Positions 9,782-19,438 of a DNA stretch of 64,000 nt are shown here, in pieces; the first letter of the stretch is position 1, and every line of letters begins with the position of its first letter. The stretch covers positions 828,498 through 892,497 of the forward strand of contig NC_018257.1 of assembly GCF_000227135.1 (NCBI RefSeq), written 5' to 3'. Under the pieces are notes generated by a model, which saw nothing but the letters and a program-made list of their open reading frames with translations, searched no databases and was not told the DNA's origin. The stretch comes from Leishmania donovani. Taxonomy: Eukaryota; Euglenozoa; Kinetoplastea; Trypanosomatida; Trypanosomatidae. Both the position numbers and the translations under genes were made by a program.

Positions 9782-10702
9782 TTAGTAACCGAAGCCGCAC
9801 CGCACACCGTGACGCGGCGCCAGGAGAGGCTGAATGGCAGAGAACGTGCCGAACATGACGGCCACCATCGGCACCTCCTTCAGCAGCGTTGGTGTGAGTC
9901 CGCGGCAGATGGCCGAGTCGTGAATCACGGTCTGCATGTACTGATGTGCACTAAGCGGGTAGCACACGGTAGATGCCACCGTCGCCGCCGCCCCACCTAA
10001 GACAAAGTTCGAGGCCACCGTAGTGGTGTAGTTCTTCCAGCTCCAGTTATGGTCCACCACTGCAGGCCCGCGGTGGCGCGGACGCTGTCCAACGAGCTGC
10101 TCCTGCACCTCCTCCCTCACCACAAACGTGTCCTCAGCAGGCTCGTTCTGCACAATCGCCGCAAAGTTGCGTTCGTTAAAGCGGCGCAGTCCTTCAAAGA
10201 CCGTGAAGAGAGTGCCGAAATACATGGCGTTCGCGATCAGATTCGGCGTTGTGTACCAGAAATGCAAAATTGTCTTGTTCTTCATTATGCGGGCAGTGTC
10301 GATGGGCGACTTGCCGGTGCGGCGGCTCTCATCCATGACGCGCGAGATGGGGTTGCACACCAGGCGCATGTTGAGACCGGCGAATGCGCCGATCATGAAG
10401 GTGGTCAGCATCTTCGACACCGGGTCCTCCTCCAGCCCGGGGAGTAGCTTGTGAGCTATAGGACAGTAGAACATCATAAGGAAACCGAATTGCGGTATGC
10501 GGCGGCCCACAGTCTGCATGATGCCCTTGGGACCCCCTTGGTCACACGGCAGTGCTGCCACGCGACCGAGGCCGCCGGCGACGGCTCCGGCGAGAAAGGT
10601 GCCGGGGTCCGTGAGTGTCTTGGGCGTTTCCTTCTGTATTTTGAAGCTGCGGTGCACCGCCGTCAGGACGCCGTTGTAGGCGTAGGTCACCAGTTCGAAC
10701 AT
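9782..10702 (-). CDS. Mitochondrial carrier family protein, divergent
   Basis: The protein has 306 residues, the usual size for a six-helix SLC25 carrier. The three-fold repeat is visible: TFLAGAVAGGLGRVAALP at 35-52, MLTTFMIGAFAGLNMRLVCNP at 98-118, and NFVLGGAAATVASTVCYP at 231-248. In each repeat the proline that begins the PxD/ExxK/R signature is kept, but the charged partners are largely lost (PCDQGG, PISRVM, PLSAHQ), so the matrix salt-bridge network would be incomplete. The transported substrate cannot be inferred. It should sit in the inner mitochondrial membrane, like other kinetoplastid MCPs. A longer upstream frame exists, but the ATG at 10702 follows a polypyrimidine tract and AG and begins at the right place relative to helix 1. 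Confidence 0.85.
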   Translation of the reverse strand: MFELVTYAYNGVLTAVHRSFKIQKETPKTLTDPGTFLAGAVAGGLGRVAALPCDQGGPKGIMQTVGRRIPQFGFLMMFYCPIAHKLLPGLEEDPVSKMLTTFMIGAFAGLNMRLVCNPISRVMDESRRTGKSPIDTARIMKNKTILHFWYTTPNLIANAMYFGTLFTVFEGLRRFNERNFAAIVQNEPAEDTFVVREEVQEQLVGQRPRHRGPAVVDHNWSWKNYTTTVASNFVLGGAAATVASTVCYPLSAHQYMQTVIHDSAICRGLTPTLLKEVPMVAVMFGTFSAIQPLLAPRHGVRCGFGY

Positions 10703-12131
10703 CGTTGTTGCCAGTGGACTATCTTTCCGTGCGTGCGGCGTGAGGGGGTGGGGTCGGAGGGGGGCGGGGGCGCAGTGCGAAAGAACGCTTGAAAGGGGGC
10801 AAGAGAACACGAACGGGCTTGCTTCGTGGCGGTCACTGATCCACTTGTGTAGTATCGCTATCTAACTAGTACCCTCTCACCACGCTACGCGGAGAGAATG
10901 GGTTCGAGGCGGAAGGGGAGGGGGAGGGGGGTAGTGGTGAGGCGATGATGCGCTGCGGTGTACGTGTATATATTCCTACGATGCCACAAAGGCCATCGAC
11001 CTATCTCCGTACCGATACTATGACAGACGAGAGTGGTAAAACGCGAAACGACAAACAAAAGACGCACGACGATGATAATGCCTACCAGCGCACACACGCC
11101 TTCCCCGGCTTTCAGGCGAGCCAGAACAAAGCGAGAGGAGAGATGGGCGTGGACAGCACGCGATGCGCTCTGTCCCTTTCGGCGAGGCCGTTACGTTTTC
11201 TTTTTCATCCACTTACAGCCAAGGCGATCGTCTTGCAGGGAGCTGAAGGTGTGTTGCGCGAAGGAGGCGCAGCGGCGCTTCTGCTCGTGGTCGATACTGC
11301 ACGAAGAGGGGAGAGAGAGCGCAGGGGAGATGGAACGGTGCAGAGGCTCATGGAGGCACGAGAAAAGGGGCAGAGGAAGAGCGAGAGAGATGGCGGCCAA
11401 CGTTGGTACATCGTGCACGCGTGGAAGAGATTATGGGCAGCAGGTACGCTTTTCAGTGTTGTTGTTTTCTGTGCATCTTCAACTTCGCTCGTGAGTGTGT
11501 TTCTTCGCCATGATGACTGGCTCTCCTCTACCATGGTTGCGCTGTTCGGAGACGTGACCCGCTGAGCCCTTGTGCACACGCATATGTAACCAACACGTGA
11601 CCCCAGGCGAGCGTGAGCACGGCACAACTGTCGGAGCTGCCTAAGACCCGATAAACGACGACGGAAAGGTCGAACATAACACAGGACAGGGGAACCATCC
11701 TTCAGAACAACAACTAAAACGAAAATGGACAAACGCGAAAGAAAGGGAAGCTGGTGTGAAAGACCGAAGATGACGACAACCACTACCGTGTAAGGCTGTT
11801 GAAAGAAGGAGGGCAGGCAGGCAGGCGGCGGGGGGGGGGCTTGTTCACTGTGTATCAGGGACCTGCTCCATGCAACCAGCTGCTGGCGCACACGCGCAGA
11901 CATACGCAAAAAAAAAACGCCGCAGGGAGATCATTGGCGTCTGCCGCAGATGCAGAACACAAATCAAGAAGGGTTCCTTTGAATGGCCCATGACATTCAG
12001 CAGCACAGAAAGGCAGCGGAAAAGAATGGCGATTTTGTCGTGATGCACGGCAATGGCATGGCAGCTACCGCTGCCGCGACCAGCACAACCACAAAGGCAA
12101 CGACTACACCTGCAAGGGCACACTTCAGCGC
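10703..12131. other. Spacer between the REI1 and carrier genes
   Basis: This 1.4-kb spacer should hold the 3'UTR of REI1 and the 5' leader of the carrier. It contains purine-rich tracts and homopolymers. The 234-codon frame at 11205-11909 on the minus strand has Pro/Ser-rich low-complexity content and no recognisable domain. I do not call it. Confidence 0.55.
10723..10772 (-). promoter_or_regulatory. Predicted spliced-leader acceptor and polypyrimidine tract of the carrier gene
   Basis: Read on the minus strand, a C-rich tract at about 10741-10772 is followed by the first AG at 10723-10724, some 20 bases before the carrier ATG. This is the expected arrangement of a trans-splicing acceptor. 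Another AG at 10719-10720 is possible. Confidence 0.4.
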
Positions 12132-13247
12132 TTAACTGAACATCATGTTGCCATCGTACCCTTTCGGATGGAGCCTATTCGTGCGCATGCTAACGTCCAG
12201 CTGAAGGTTATGACGGTCACCGCCGCTGCGCTTTGCCACCCACGCCGCCTCCTTGTTCTGTGCCATGATGAGCTCCTTCTGCTCCTGCCTCGCCAGGGCG
12301 CGCGTCTCCTGCTCCTCGGCCAGAATCGCCATGCGCTTCTCATTGTGCTCCTCCGTCTCGCGTGGGCGGGCGCGTGGCACATCATTTTCGCGCTTTAGCA
12401 CCACGCGCCTCTTCCCGAGCGCCTTGTCGTGCGCCAGGACAAGTTCGTCGCCGCGGACACCCTCGAGCTGCACCGGCCTCGCCGCCTCCGGGTCCTCGAG
12501 CACAACGTCGTAGAACTCCTGGTATTCAGGGCTGAGAATAAGGCGCTCGTGGTTCGTTTCGCGCATGTGGTCGCGCAGAGCTTCCAGCGAAGAGAAGGAT
12601 CGGGTGCGCTCATTGCACACGATGCACATAAGACCGTTGATTTTTCGAGCTAGATACGCGAGCAGCGCTGCCTGGTTCGTGCAGTGGGCCGTCAGCGGTA
12701 TCGTGAAACTGTGCACGCACTCCAAATGGTGCACGTTTGACCCGACATCCGCCGAGAGAAAGCCGCAGAACATGCAGCGCAGCTCGCTTGCGTCCTCCTC
12801 CCGCTCCTCAGCGTCCACCTTCGGAGCGGTCTTTGGCTTCGCGTCACCACGCGCAGCGGCGCTCTTCTTGGCGTTGTGGCGACGATGCAGACCCATCGCC
12901 GCGCTACCGAGCGACGTCGACGTCAGCATACTTGCCGTCTCCGAGTCACGCGCGATGATGCGCTTCTCCTTTCGCATCAGATGCGCTGTTGAGCGGATGT
13001 GTGTCTGCAGCGTCTGGACAGAGTGAAAAGTCTTTTTGCACAGCGTGCACGAGTAGACGGGCGTGCCCTTCTCGCCCAGCACGGCCCCCTCCATCTCATT
13101 CCTGGAGAAGCGGTGATCCTGCTGCGACAGCGGGCGCAAGCCGTCGACGCGGCGACGCACATTGGTGAGGTGGAATTCAGACCCGTAGTGGGCACGCAGT
13201 ACCTCGCCGTTCTCTAGCACCACGTTGCACGTACCACAGCGAGACAT
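12132..13247 (-). CDS. REI1: REI1/ZNF622-like cytoplasmic 60S subunit maturation factor
   Basis: The protein has 371 residues and four zinc fingers in the order found in REI1. Finger 1 has C4, C7, H20, H26 (CGTCNVVLENGEVLRAHYGS). Finger 2 has C67, C70, H83, H89 (YSCTLCKKTFHSVQTLQTHI). The other two centre on CMFCGFLSADVGSNVHHLECVH and CIVCNERTRSFSSLEALRDHM. The sequence TNVRRRVDGLRPLS after finger 1 matches the conserved linker of yeast Rei1. Rei1 acts in the cytosol late in 60S maturation, probing the polypeptide exit tunnel and releasing the export factor Arx1. The only in-frame initiator upstream is a TTG at 13400 followed by a poly-Thr stretch, so the ATG at 13247 is the sensible start. 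Confidence 0.9.
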   Translation of the reverse strand: MSRCGTCNVVLENGEVLRAHYGSEFHLTNVRRRVDGLRPLSQQDHRFSRNEMEGAVLGEKGTPVYSCTLCKKTFHSVQTLQTHIRSTAHLMRKEKRIIARDSETASMLTSTSLGSAAMGLHRRHNAKKSAAARGDAKPKTAPKVDAEEREEDASELRCMFCGFLSADVGSNVHHLECVHSFTIPLTAHCTNQAALLAYLARKINGLMCIVCNERTRSFSSLEALRDHMRETNHERLILSPEYQEFYDVVLEDPEAARPVQLEGVRGDELVLAHDKALGKRRVVLKRENDVPRARPRETEEHNEKRMAILAEEQETRALARQEQKELIMAQNKEAAWVAKRSGGDRHNLQLDVSMRTNRLHPKGYDGNMMFS

Positions 13248-13318
13248 GGCGACGTCGGCGAAGCAGGGGATGCGAGTAGAAGTGGAGCGAAACCGCAAGA
13301 TGAGTGAGAGCGCAGAGG

Positions 13319-13345
13319 TTGTGGTGGTGGTGGTGGTGGTGGTGG
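13319..13345. repeat. GTG/CAC trinucleotide microsatellite in the REI1 leader
   Basis: About nine GTG units (CAC on the transcribed strand) lie about 75-100 bases upstream of the REI1 ATG. No AG lies between this run and the ATG on the minus strand. The trans-splice site is therefore probably upstream of the run, which would put the run in the 5'UTR. Confidence 0.8.
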
Positions 13346-14739
13346 GGAGGGGCTTTGCCAGGGCCAAGGCGCAACCGGTGCAACGACAACTGGGCAGCAA
13401 CGCCCTAACCGAATCCGTTTGGCGAGGTGTGAGGGACGCTGGTCGACGACGTGATGCCTCACAGGAGGAGGCTGACCAAAACAGAGAACAAGGATACCTT
13501 AGGCCTCAGAGAGAGAAGAGCGAAAGGCTGCTCGGCTAGTTGTCGTGCTGCCTTGTCTCTCGCGGCTTTTAAAAGAAAGGGAGAGAACAAAGAGGGGGAG
13601 AGAGGCGCGTTATCGGGTTATGGGTACGGGCACCAAGACTCCGTAAACAATATGCCCTGTAGTGGTGTTCTTCTCGAGCTGGTGAACGGAAAGAGAGCAA
13701 GAACAGCAGCAGCGGCGACACAAGACAAAACACAAAAACAGAAAAGCGAAGAAAATCTTAATGACAGGATCCCAAGATATGCTCGAGAAGACAGAGCGAG
13801 AACAGAAAAAAAAAACCAGGGCGAGAGCAGGCTGAAGGAGCACCTGGAGTTGTGTCTTCGTGTAGGCTTGCGCCGTTTCTGTGAGGAGAGTGAAAGAGTG
13901 CGAAGAAAAGAGAAAAGGGCGGAGATCGAATGACAAAGGCGGTGATGCTCGAGCCCCCTTACTCGGGCGCAGAGCGAGGACGGCGAAGTTCAGCTGCAGA
14001 GGTGCTACAGGCTAACTCATGTACTCTTGTACACCTCTGAGAGCGCCGGCATTGTTGTGAAAGCGGACACGCTTCTCTTGCCTGTGGAGGCCTGTTGGTG
14101 ACCTCATGTCTCGCCTCCCCGGCAGGCGATGCCGGGGGGAGGGAAGGCACAAAAAACAACGACGCCTTCCACACAGAGAAGCAGTGAAAACGGGGAACTT
14201 GCATGTGGAGAACAGGAAAGGAGCGCGAGAACAAGAGAGAAAAACCAAACGGCACGCGTGCGTGCGACAGACCTCACTCTACCAACCCAGAAATGTGGAC
14301 GGAGGAAGAGAAGAGAGCGCTGCCTCCTGCTCCCCCGTCGCTGTGCGCTTCCTCGTCTCCTCCAGCACAGCGCAAAAACGCGCACACCAACACGAAGACG
14401 CGATGCCCAGAAACAAGGAGCCAAACGCCGAAAGGGCGAGTGCCCTTTTTTCTTTTGCTTTCAACGCGTCCGTTCAACGACGAACAGGTTAGCCAATATA
14501 CGTGTACACAGCCGAAGAGGTGTATCTACCTCTGTTGCGCTGCGGCTGTTCGTCAAGGACGTATCGGGTCAACCAACACCGATTGGTCGCCGCGCGGTAT
14601 ATCATCATTCCGCTGCATACAACGCAGGCCAGATACGGGATTACCCTCAACATTACCGCAACGCCGCAAAAGCATACCAAAAAAAAGCGGGCGAATGCGC
14701 ATAGTTGGTGACCAGTCGACATGATTTGTAGTGCGCTGG

Positions 14740-15000
14740 CGATGGCATGATGATCACCGCACGCCTCCTCGGCCCAGCGCTAGCCCAGCCCTGTCAGCCG
14801 CCACCAAGAGTGTGGGTGCGGGAGACCCTCATTACCACCCAAGGGGTCCCCCGTCCTCACGGTAACGGAGGGTGCGACAAGAGCTTCACGAGGGTGCCAC
14901 ACGGGAGCTTGTATGATGTGTGGCCCATCAAACGAACGCAGCGCGGCTCCCTCTTTCCCTTGCGCACCGTCTCCGCCCCCCCCCCTACCCCCTGACAAGC
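14740..15000 (-). repeat. Possible SIDER-type repeat fragment in the flippase 3'UTR
   Basis: Read on the minus strand, this block contains phrases such as GGCACCCTCGTGAAGCTC, GCACCCTCCGTTACCGTG and GACCCCTTGGGTGGTAATG. I associate these with a dispersed Leishmania 3'UTR repeat. It lies about 100-350 bases after the flippase stop codon, in the sense orientation. No second copy was found in this window, so the assignment rests on memory and is weak. Confidence 0.3.
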
Positions 15001-15094
15001 GCCCGACGGCACGCGTAATCCTTTTTTTTTCGCGTGTGTGTGTGTGTGATGAACGTGCACAAGTTGCTGTCCATTCACCAAAGCGTTCGTGAGG

Positions 15095-18000
15095 TCAGAT
15101 CATGCCGTCTCCGACATCGTCGCCGTCCATGCTATGCGCACTGTAGCATCGCCTACACAACACGGAGCGGTCCTCTGGCGTGGCACCAAACCAGCGCACC
15201 CACAACGGCTGCATGCGCTTGTAGTCACGCCGCGTCAGCAGCAGCCGCTGACGACGGATCTCAGCTTGGCGCAGGACATCGCGCGGGTTAGGGGTCTGAA
15301 AGACCATTGCCGTGAGGTAGATGATGCTTGGTACCATGAGTGCCACCGACACGCCAAACGCCGAAAGGATTCCGGCGGTGTCAAGCGACTTGCGGAACAC
15401 ACCAAAGTACTGCAGCGTTGGGCTGTCACTATAGACACTCGTGGAGTACACGTAGAAGAGCGGCATGCCAAGAAGCATGAGAAGGTTTAGCGGGGTAACG
15501 GCGTGCGACTCCCACCACATGGTGTACACCTGCGACAGCATCAGGGCCGTGTAGGAGACGCTGAACGTCACGTCATTGGTCGCCGTGCCACCGCTTTCGG
15601 CGTACGCAAAGTCGGGCCCGTACAACCGCGTACTTAGCCAAAGAAGCCCAACAGACTGCAGCACGCCGCGGGCCACAAAAGACCCGAAGAACTCGCCCGG
15701 GCGTATGTCGACAGCGTGCCGCGTCATCTTGTACAGGTACGGATTGCGCTCCAGCACTACACGCGACGCACAGCGGTCGAAGCAGTAGAAGATGGTCTGC
15801 GGCAGCGTATAGAAGCCGTTCCACATCGTAAGAGAAAAGCTGTTCCAGAAGGTACCACCAGATACATGGGTGCCGATTACGTTGTAGGCGAGTTGAATGA
15901 ACGAAATCAGCATCGACTTGTAGAAGCTGTACTTGATCACGTACGCGGTTCGGGTGTACGCCTGCTGCCCGTGCACAAACAGCAGCGCGCGCAGGTCGGA
16001 AAACTGCGTAATGGAAAAATCTGCGGCACGGGCCGCCTGCTGCCCCTCCTTGCCCGCAACCCCCACGCCCACATGCGCTTCCTGCAGCATCGCGACATCG
16101 TTGCCGCCGTCGCCGACGGACAGCGTCATGAAGCCGCCGCCGCGCACAAACCGGACGATGGCGGCTTTCTGGCTCGGGGTCGCGCGCGCGCAGATGACGC
16201 TGCCGCAGCGGCTCGATATCTCGCGGAAGCGTGCCCGAAGTGTCGGGTCTTGTAGGATGGTCTCTAGTACACTACCACCTTCCACAACTAAGACGGCGAT
16301 GCGCTCGGGGCCACCGCTCACAAAGGCACCACCGCCCGCGCCGCTCCCGCTTGCCTCCGCGACACTGTCCGCTGCCAGCGCCATCGTGCGCAACGGCCCG
16401 TTCGAGAGCTGAGACGAGTCGCTCGCGTCGAAACCAAGCACGCGCGTCTCCAGCGCCTTGCCGCACATCTGCGCCGCTGACGCGGACACAAACGCGGATG
16501 CAGCGCTGCGCTGTCGGAAATGCCAGGAGGGTGGCGAAGGCAGTTGCTGCATCGGGAAGGAGAGCAGCTCCTCGCGCCAGCTTCTCGCATTGGTCGCCGC
16601 ATCGCCACGCTCGCAGGTGCCTCTGCCGAGGTCCGTAGAACACTGTGTCTCGCTAATGCGAATGACCATATCACTTGCACGGTAAAGACCGCACGACAGG
16701 CCGATCTGCTCTGCCGTCTCCATCTTGTCCCCTGTCAGCATCCAAACCTTGATGCCGGCGAGGAGCATGTCGCTAATCGTCTCCCCCACATCATCCTGCA
16801 ACTTGTCCTCGATGGCTGTGATGCCGATAATGGTCACACCAGATTCCATCTGCGCACGCAGTGCGTCGAGGCGGGCCTGCCGGCCCTCGGCCAAACAGCT
16901 CGCCTCCGCAATGTTGCGCAGGAAGACACTTAGATCCGCCCGTGTGAGTTCCTTACACGCGACGAGAAGGGTACGGAAGCCGCGGTGGGCGTACAGGGAC
17001 AGCTTCGCCGCGCACTCCGGATGGAGCGGAAGGTTTTGGGGGTGCCACGAGGCATCCGAGGACGACGGTGGCGGTGAGGCCATCTCCATCACCCGATCGT
17101 CGGCGCCTTTCACAATAAACCAAATTCGACCAGAGCCGGGCTCTTCCACAACGACCCCCATCGTCCTCCTCTCAGAGGAAAAGGGGAGAGTGTGGTGCAC
17201 CGTCCACGTCAGCTCGTCCTCAGCATCGTCGTCTGTCCCTGCAACGCGTATGCCGCTGTTACCGTGGCTGCAAGCCCCCAGTGCAGCGGCTGCCACGGTG
17301 TCACTGCTGCCCTCTCCGCGGCGCACACGAAGCACGGCGCGATGCTCGTTGCGATACACCAGTGAGACCCCCAACTTGCGCATCCCCACGCAGAGAGCAA
17401 CCTCGTCTGGAGACGCGGCGTGGTAGGCGATCGCCGCGCCACTCGGGCCCGCGCCCGAAGATGCTTGGGGATGCGCGACCTCTACGGTGTTGCACAAGGC
17501 GACCATCTGCGCAAATCGCCGCACTGTCGCAAGCGTTGCGGGGTCCTGCTTCTTCAGCTCCTCTGGCAGAGTCGCGCATGTGTCTGCTATCTTGGAAACA
17601 GAGATATGGTGGCCAGGGCAGACGGTGACGGCATCCAGCTCCATCACATTCTGCGTGAGGGTGCCGGTCTTGTCGGACAGGACGTAGTCGATCTGACCGA
17701 GGTCCTCGAGGATACTGGAGTTCTTCACCTTGCAACCAATCTGCTGCGACTGATCTGGCCGCTGCGACCCCGCTGCCGCTGGTGCTGTATGCATCATTGA
17801 GATGTCCCACTCGACCGCTCTCGCCATGTAGTACTTGCAAACATCCACGACAAACTTGAAGGAGACGGGAATCATGACCGTCGTCAGCAGAAAGAAGCGC
17901 AGCGGGTATATGACAGCCGACCCGCTCGCCTCGCTCACCGGCAACGGCAGGTACCAGGCCATGTCGTGCATGCTTCCATTTTTCACAAACCCGATTACGC

Positions 18001-19438
18001 CAAACACGAGGGCGTTCAGTATCTGGCACACAAAAATGCAAGCGGAGTAGCGGCTGACGTCCTTGTCGATTTGCGCCCACTTCACAGGCGCCTCGCGCTT
18101 GTTCATGCCACACTTAGTGTCATCGCCCGTGTACACCGCGACGCACACCGCCTGCGCGACGTTTTTCAGGACGCACGACTGGGGGAGGAGATGGTGATGG
18201 GTGAGAGGCACTCGCCCCGACGGGGCGCCAACGCAAGAGACGGTCGCCTGGGCAGTGGGTTGAAGGTCCGCGCAGCCTTCGAAAGAGTCCATGATCGCTG
18301 ACGCTGGAGGACACTCTAGGCACACACCTGTGAGAGCCGAAATGACATTCACAGCCGGAGGCGGCTCCGTCTCCGAACTGACGTCGCAAACCGCGCGCGT
18401 GCGCCGCGAGAGATTACCCGGGTCAACCGTAGTGAGCTGAAGCGTCTCCTTAGGCTTCAGGTCGATCTCGCCATCCAAGTTGTCCGTGCGGATGTACACA
18501 CCCGAGGTCGCGCCGAGTACGACAACATCGCATGGAATTTCTTCGTCCTCGCGCAGTAGCAGCACATTGCCGACGCGAATGTCGGCGTTGATGCGCGAGA
18601 CCCAGGCCACCTTCTCGGTGTCAAGCACCCTGCGAAGCGTGTGGTTGTATTTGTGGTCCTGTCGGTGCCGCTTCAAGTCATCGTAGCCTTCCTTCGCGGC
18701 GGTCAGCGTGAAAGCGAAAAGGAGTGGTAGCAGTGTGGACAGCGGGTTGACAGGCGCGATGACCGAAACGAACTGCAGCACGGCCACGACCAGAAAGTAC
18801 AAGTTGAGAGGGCGGCTGAACTGCTCGTAGAGGTTCTTGAAGATGAAGTTCTGCACCGTGTAGCGGCTGTTGATCACCAGGTTCGTGCAGTACTGATTTC
18901 CCACGGCCTCGTCTAGTAGGCGTATGCGGCGCATCTCGTGCTGGCCAGCGTTGTCGGAGCGACGGCTTGGCACCGGAGCGTAAGTGGCGCGGCTCCGCTG
19001 GCTGTCCCCGGTGCATTTGAAGACCCTCGTCAACGAGAGGCGCTGGGCAGCGTTCTTGCACAAGCGCTGCAGTCGCAATCCTAAGCGCCTGCACCACAGG
19101 GAAGTCGAGGCCCCTACGGGGACGGGTGTCGCCGCCACCCTCTCGCTCGTCGATGAGTGGCGTTTCTGGGCCAAGCCGTTGAACGCACAGTCACTGCAGC
19201 CTGCGTCGCCGCGCGACTCATAGCTGTCCAGCGTACGAGCAAAGTGGAAGCCGCCACCGCGCCGCTGAACCGGAAAGGGACTGGTGGAGGTGCTACGTGG
19301 GAGGAGAGGACTAGAGGTGGAGGAGTTGGCGTAGCAAGTGCTGGGGGTGGTGGTGATGGGCATACTCAAGCCCGGCACCATGCTCTGCTGGAAAGGCGGC
19401 GGGTCAGAGGAGCTCGCCGCCTTTCCAGCGCCCACCAT
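15095..19438 (-). CDS. P4-type ATPase, putative phospholipid flippase
   Basis: The protein has 1,447 residues. An N-terminal extension of about 175 residues, rich in Ser/Pro/Thr, precedes the flippase core, which starts at NQYCTNLVINSRYTVQNF (181). Landmarks are M1/M2 with LYEQFSRPLNLYFLVV (203-218); the actuator loop DGEI at 323-326; the PVSF motif in M4 (about 524); the phosphorylation motif DKTGTLTQN (589-597); MLTGDK near 899; and GDGGNDVAM near 1107. Six further hydrophobic segments follow. P4-ATPases move aminophospholipids or phosphatidylcholine to the cytosolic leaflet, normally with a CDC50-type subunit. The Leishmania miltefosine transporter is a relative, but this protein is longer and not obviously the same. 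The usual DGET actuator sequence reads DGEI here: the catalytic Glu is kept and Thr is lost. A predicted acceptor AG lies about 22 bases upstream of the ATG. Confidence 0.96.
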   Translation of the reverse strand: MVGAGKAASSSDPPPFQQSMVPGLSMPITTTPSTCYANSSTSSPLLPRSTSTSPFPVQRRGGGFHFARTLDSYESRGDAGCSDCAFNGLAQKRHSSTSERVAATPVPVGASTSLWCRRLGLRLQRLCKNAAQRLSLTRVFKCTGDSQRSRATYAPVPSRRSDNAGQHEMRRIRLLDEAVGNQYCTNLVINSRYTVQNFIFKNLYEQFSRPLNLYFLVVAVLQFVSVIAPVNPLSTLLPLLFAFTLTAAKEGYDDLKRHRQDHKYNHTLRRVLDTEKVAWVSRINADIRVGNVLLLREDEEIPCDVVVLGATSGVYIRTDNLDGEIDLKPKETLQLTTVDPGNLSRRTRAVCDVSSETEPPPAVNVISALTGVCLECPPASAIMDSFEGCADLQPTAQATVSCVGAPSGRVPLTHHHLLPQSCVLKNVAQAVCVAVYTGDDTKCGMNKREAPVKWAQIDKDVSRYSACIFVCQILNALVFGVIGFVKNGSMHDMAWYLPLPVSEASGSAVIYPLRFFLLTTVMIPVSFKFVVDVCKYYMARAVEWDISMMHTAPAAAGSQRPDQSQQIGCKVKNSSILEDLGQIDYVLSDKTGTLTQNVMELDAVTVCPGHHISVSKIADTCATLPEELKKQDPATLATVRRFAQMVALCNTVEVAHPQASSGAGPSGAAIAYHAASPDEVALCVGMRKLGVSLVYRNEHRAVLRVRRGEGSSDTVAAAALGACSHGNSGIRVAGTDDDAEDELTWTVHHTLPFSSERRTMGVVVEEPGSGRIWFIVKGADDRVMEMASPPPSSSDASWHPQNLPLHPECAAKLSLYAHRGFRTLLVACKELTRADLSVFLRNIAEASCLAEGRQARLDALRAQMESGVTIIGITAIEDKLQDDVGETISDMLLAGIKVWMLTGDKMETAEQIGLSCGLYRASDMVIRISETQCSTDLGRGTCERGDAATNARSWREELLSFPMQQLPSPPSWHFRQRSAASAFVSASAAQMCGKALETRVLGFDASDSSQLSNGPLRTMALAADSVAEASGSGAGGGAFVSGGPERIAVLVVEGGSVLETILQDPTLRARFREISSRCGSVICARATPSQKAAIVRFVRGGGFMTLSVGDGGNDVAMLQEAHVGVGVAGKEGQQAARAADFSITQFSDLRALLFVHGQQAYTRTAYVIKYSFYKSMLISFIQLAYNVIGTHVSGGTFWNSFSLTMWNGFYTLPQTIFYCFDRCASRVVLERNPYLYKMTRHAVDIRPGEFFGSFVARGVLQSVGLLWLSTRLYGPDFAYAESGGTATNDVTFSVSYTALMLSQVYTMWWESHAVTPLNLLMLLGMPLFYVYSTSVYSDSPTLQYFGVFRKSLDTAGILSAFGVSVALMVPSIIYLTAMVFQTPNPRDVLRQAEIRRQRLLLTRRDYKRMQPLWVRWFGATPEDRSVLCRRCYSAHSMDGDDVGDGMI

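Larger units (their letters stand above)
13248..15094. other. Spacer between the P4-ATPase and REI1 genes
   Basis: This 1.8-kb spacer contains the (GTG) run at 13319-13345 upstream of REI1, A-rich purine tracts, and a possible SIDER-like fragment at about 14740-15000 just after the flippase stop. No convincing gene is seen. Confidence 0.55.

Noticed and set aside
11205..11909. 234-codon minus-strand frame between the REI1 and carrier genes
   Set aside because: Ser/Pro/Leu-rich with no recognisable motif, and it crosses homopolymers. It is consistent with a UTR.
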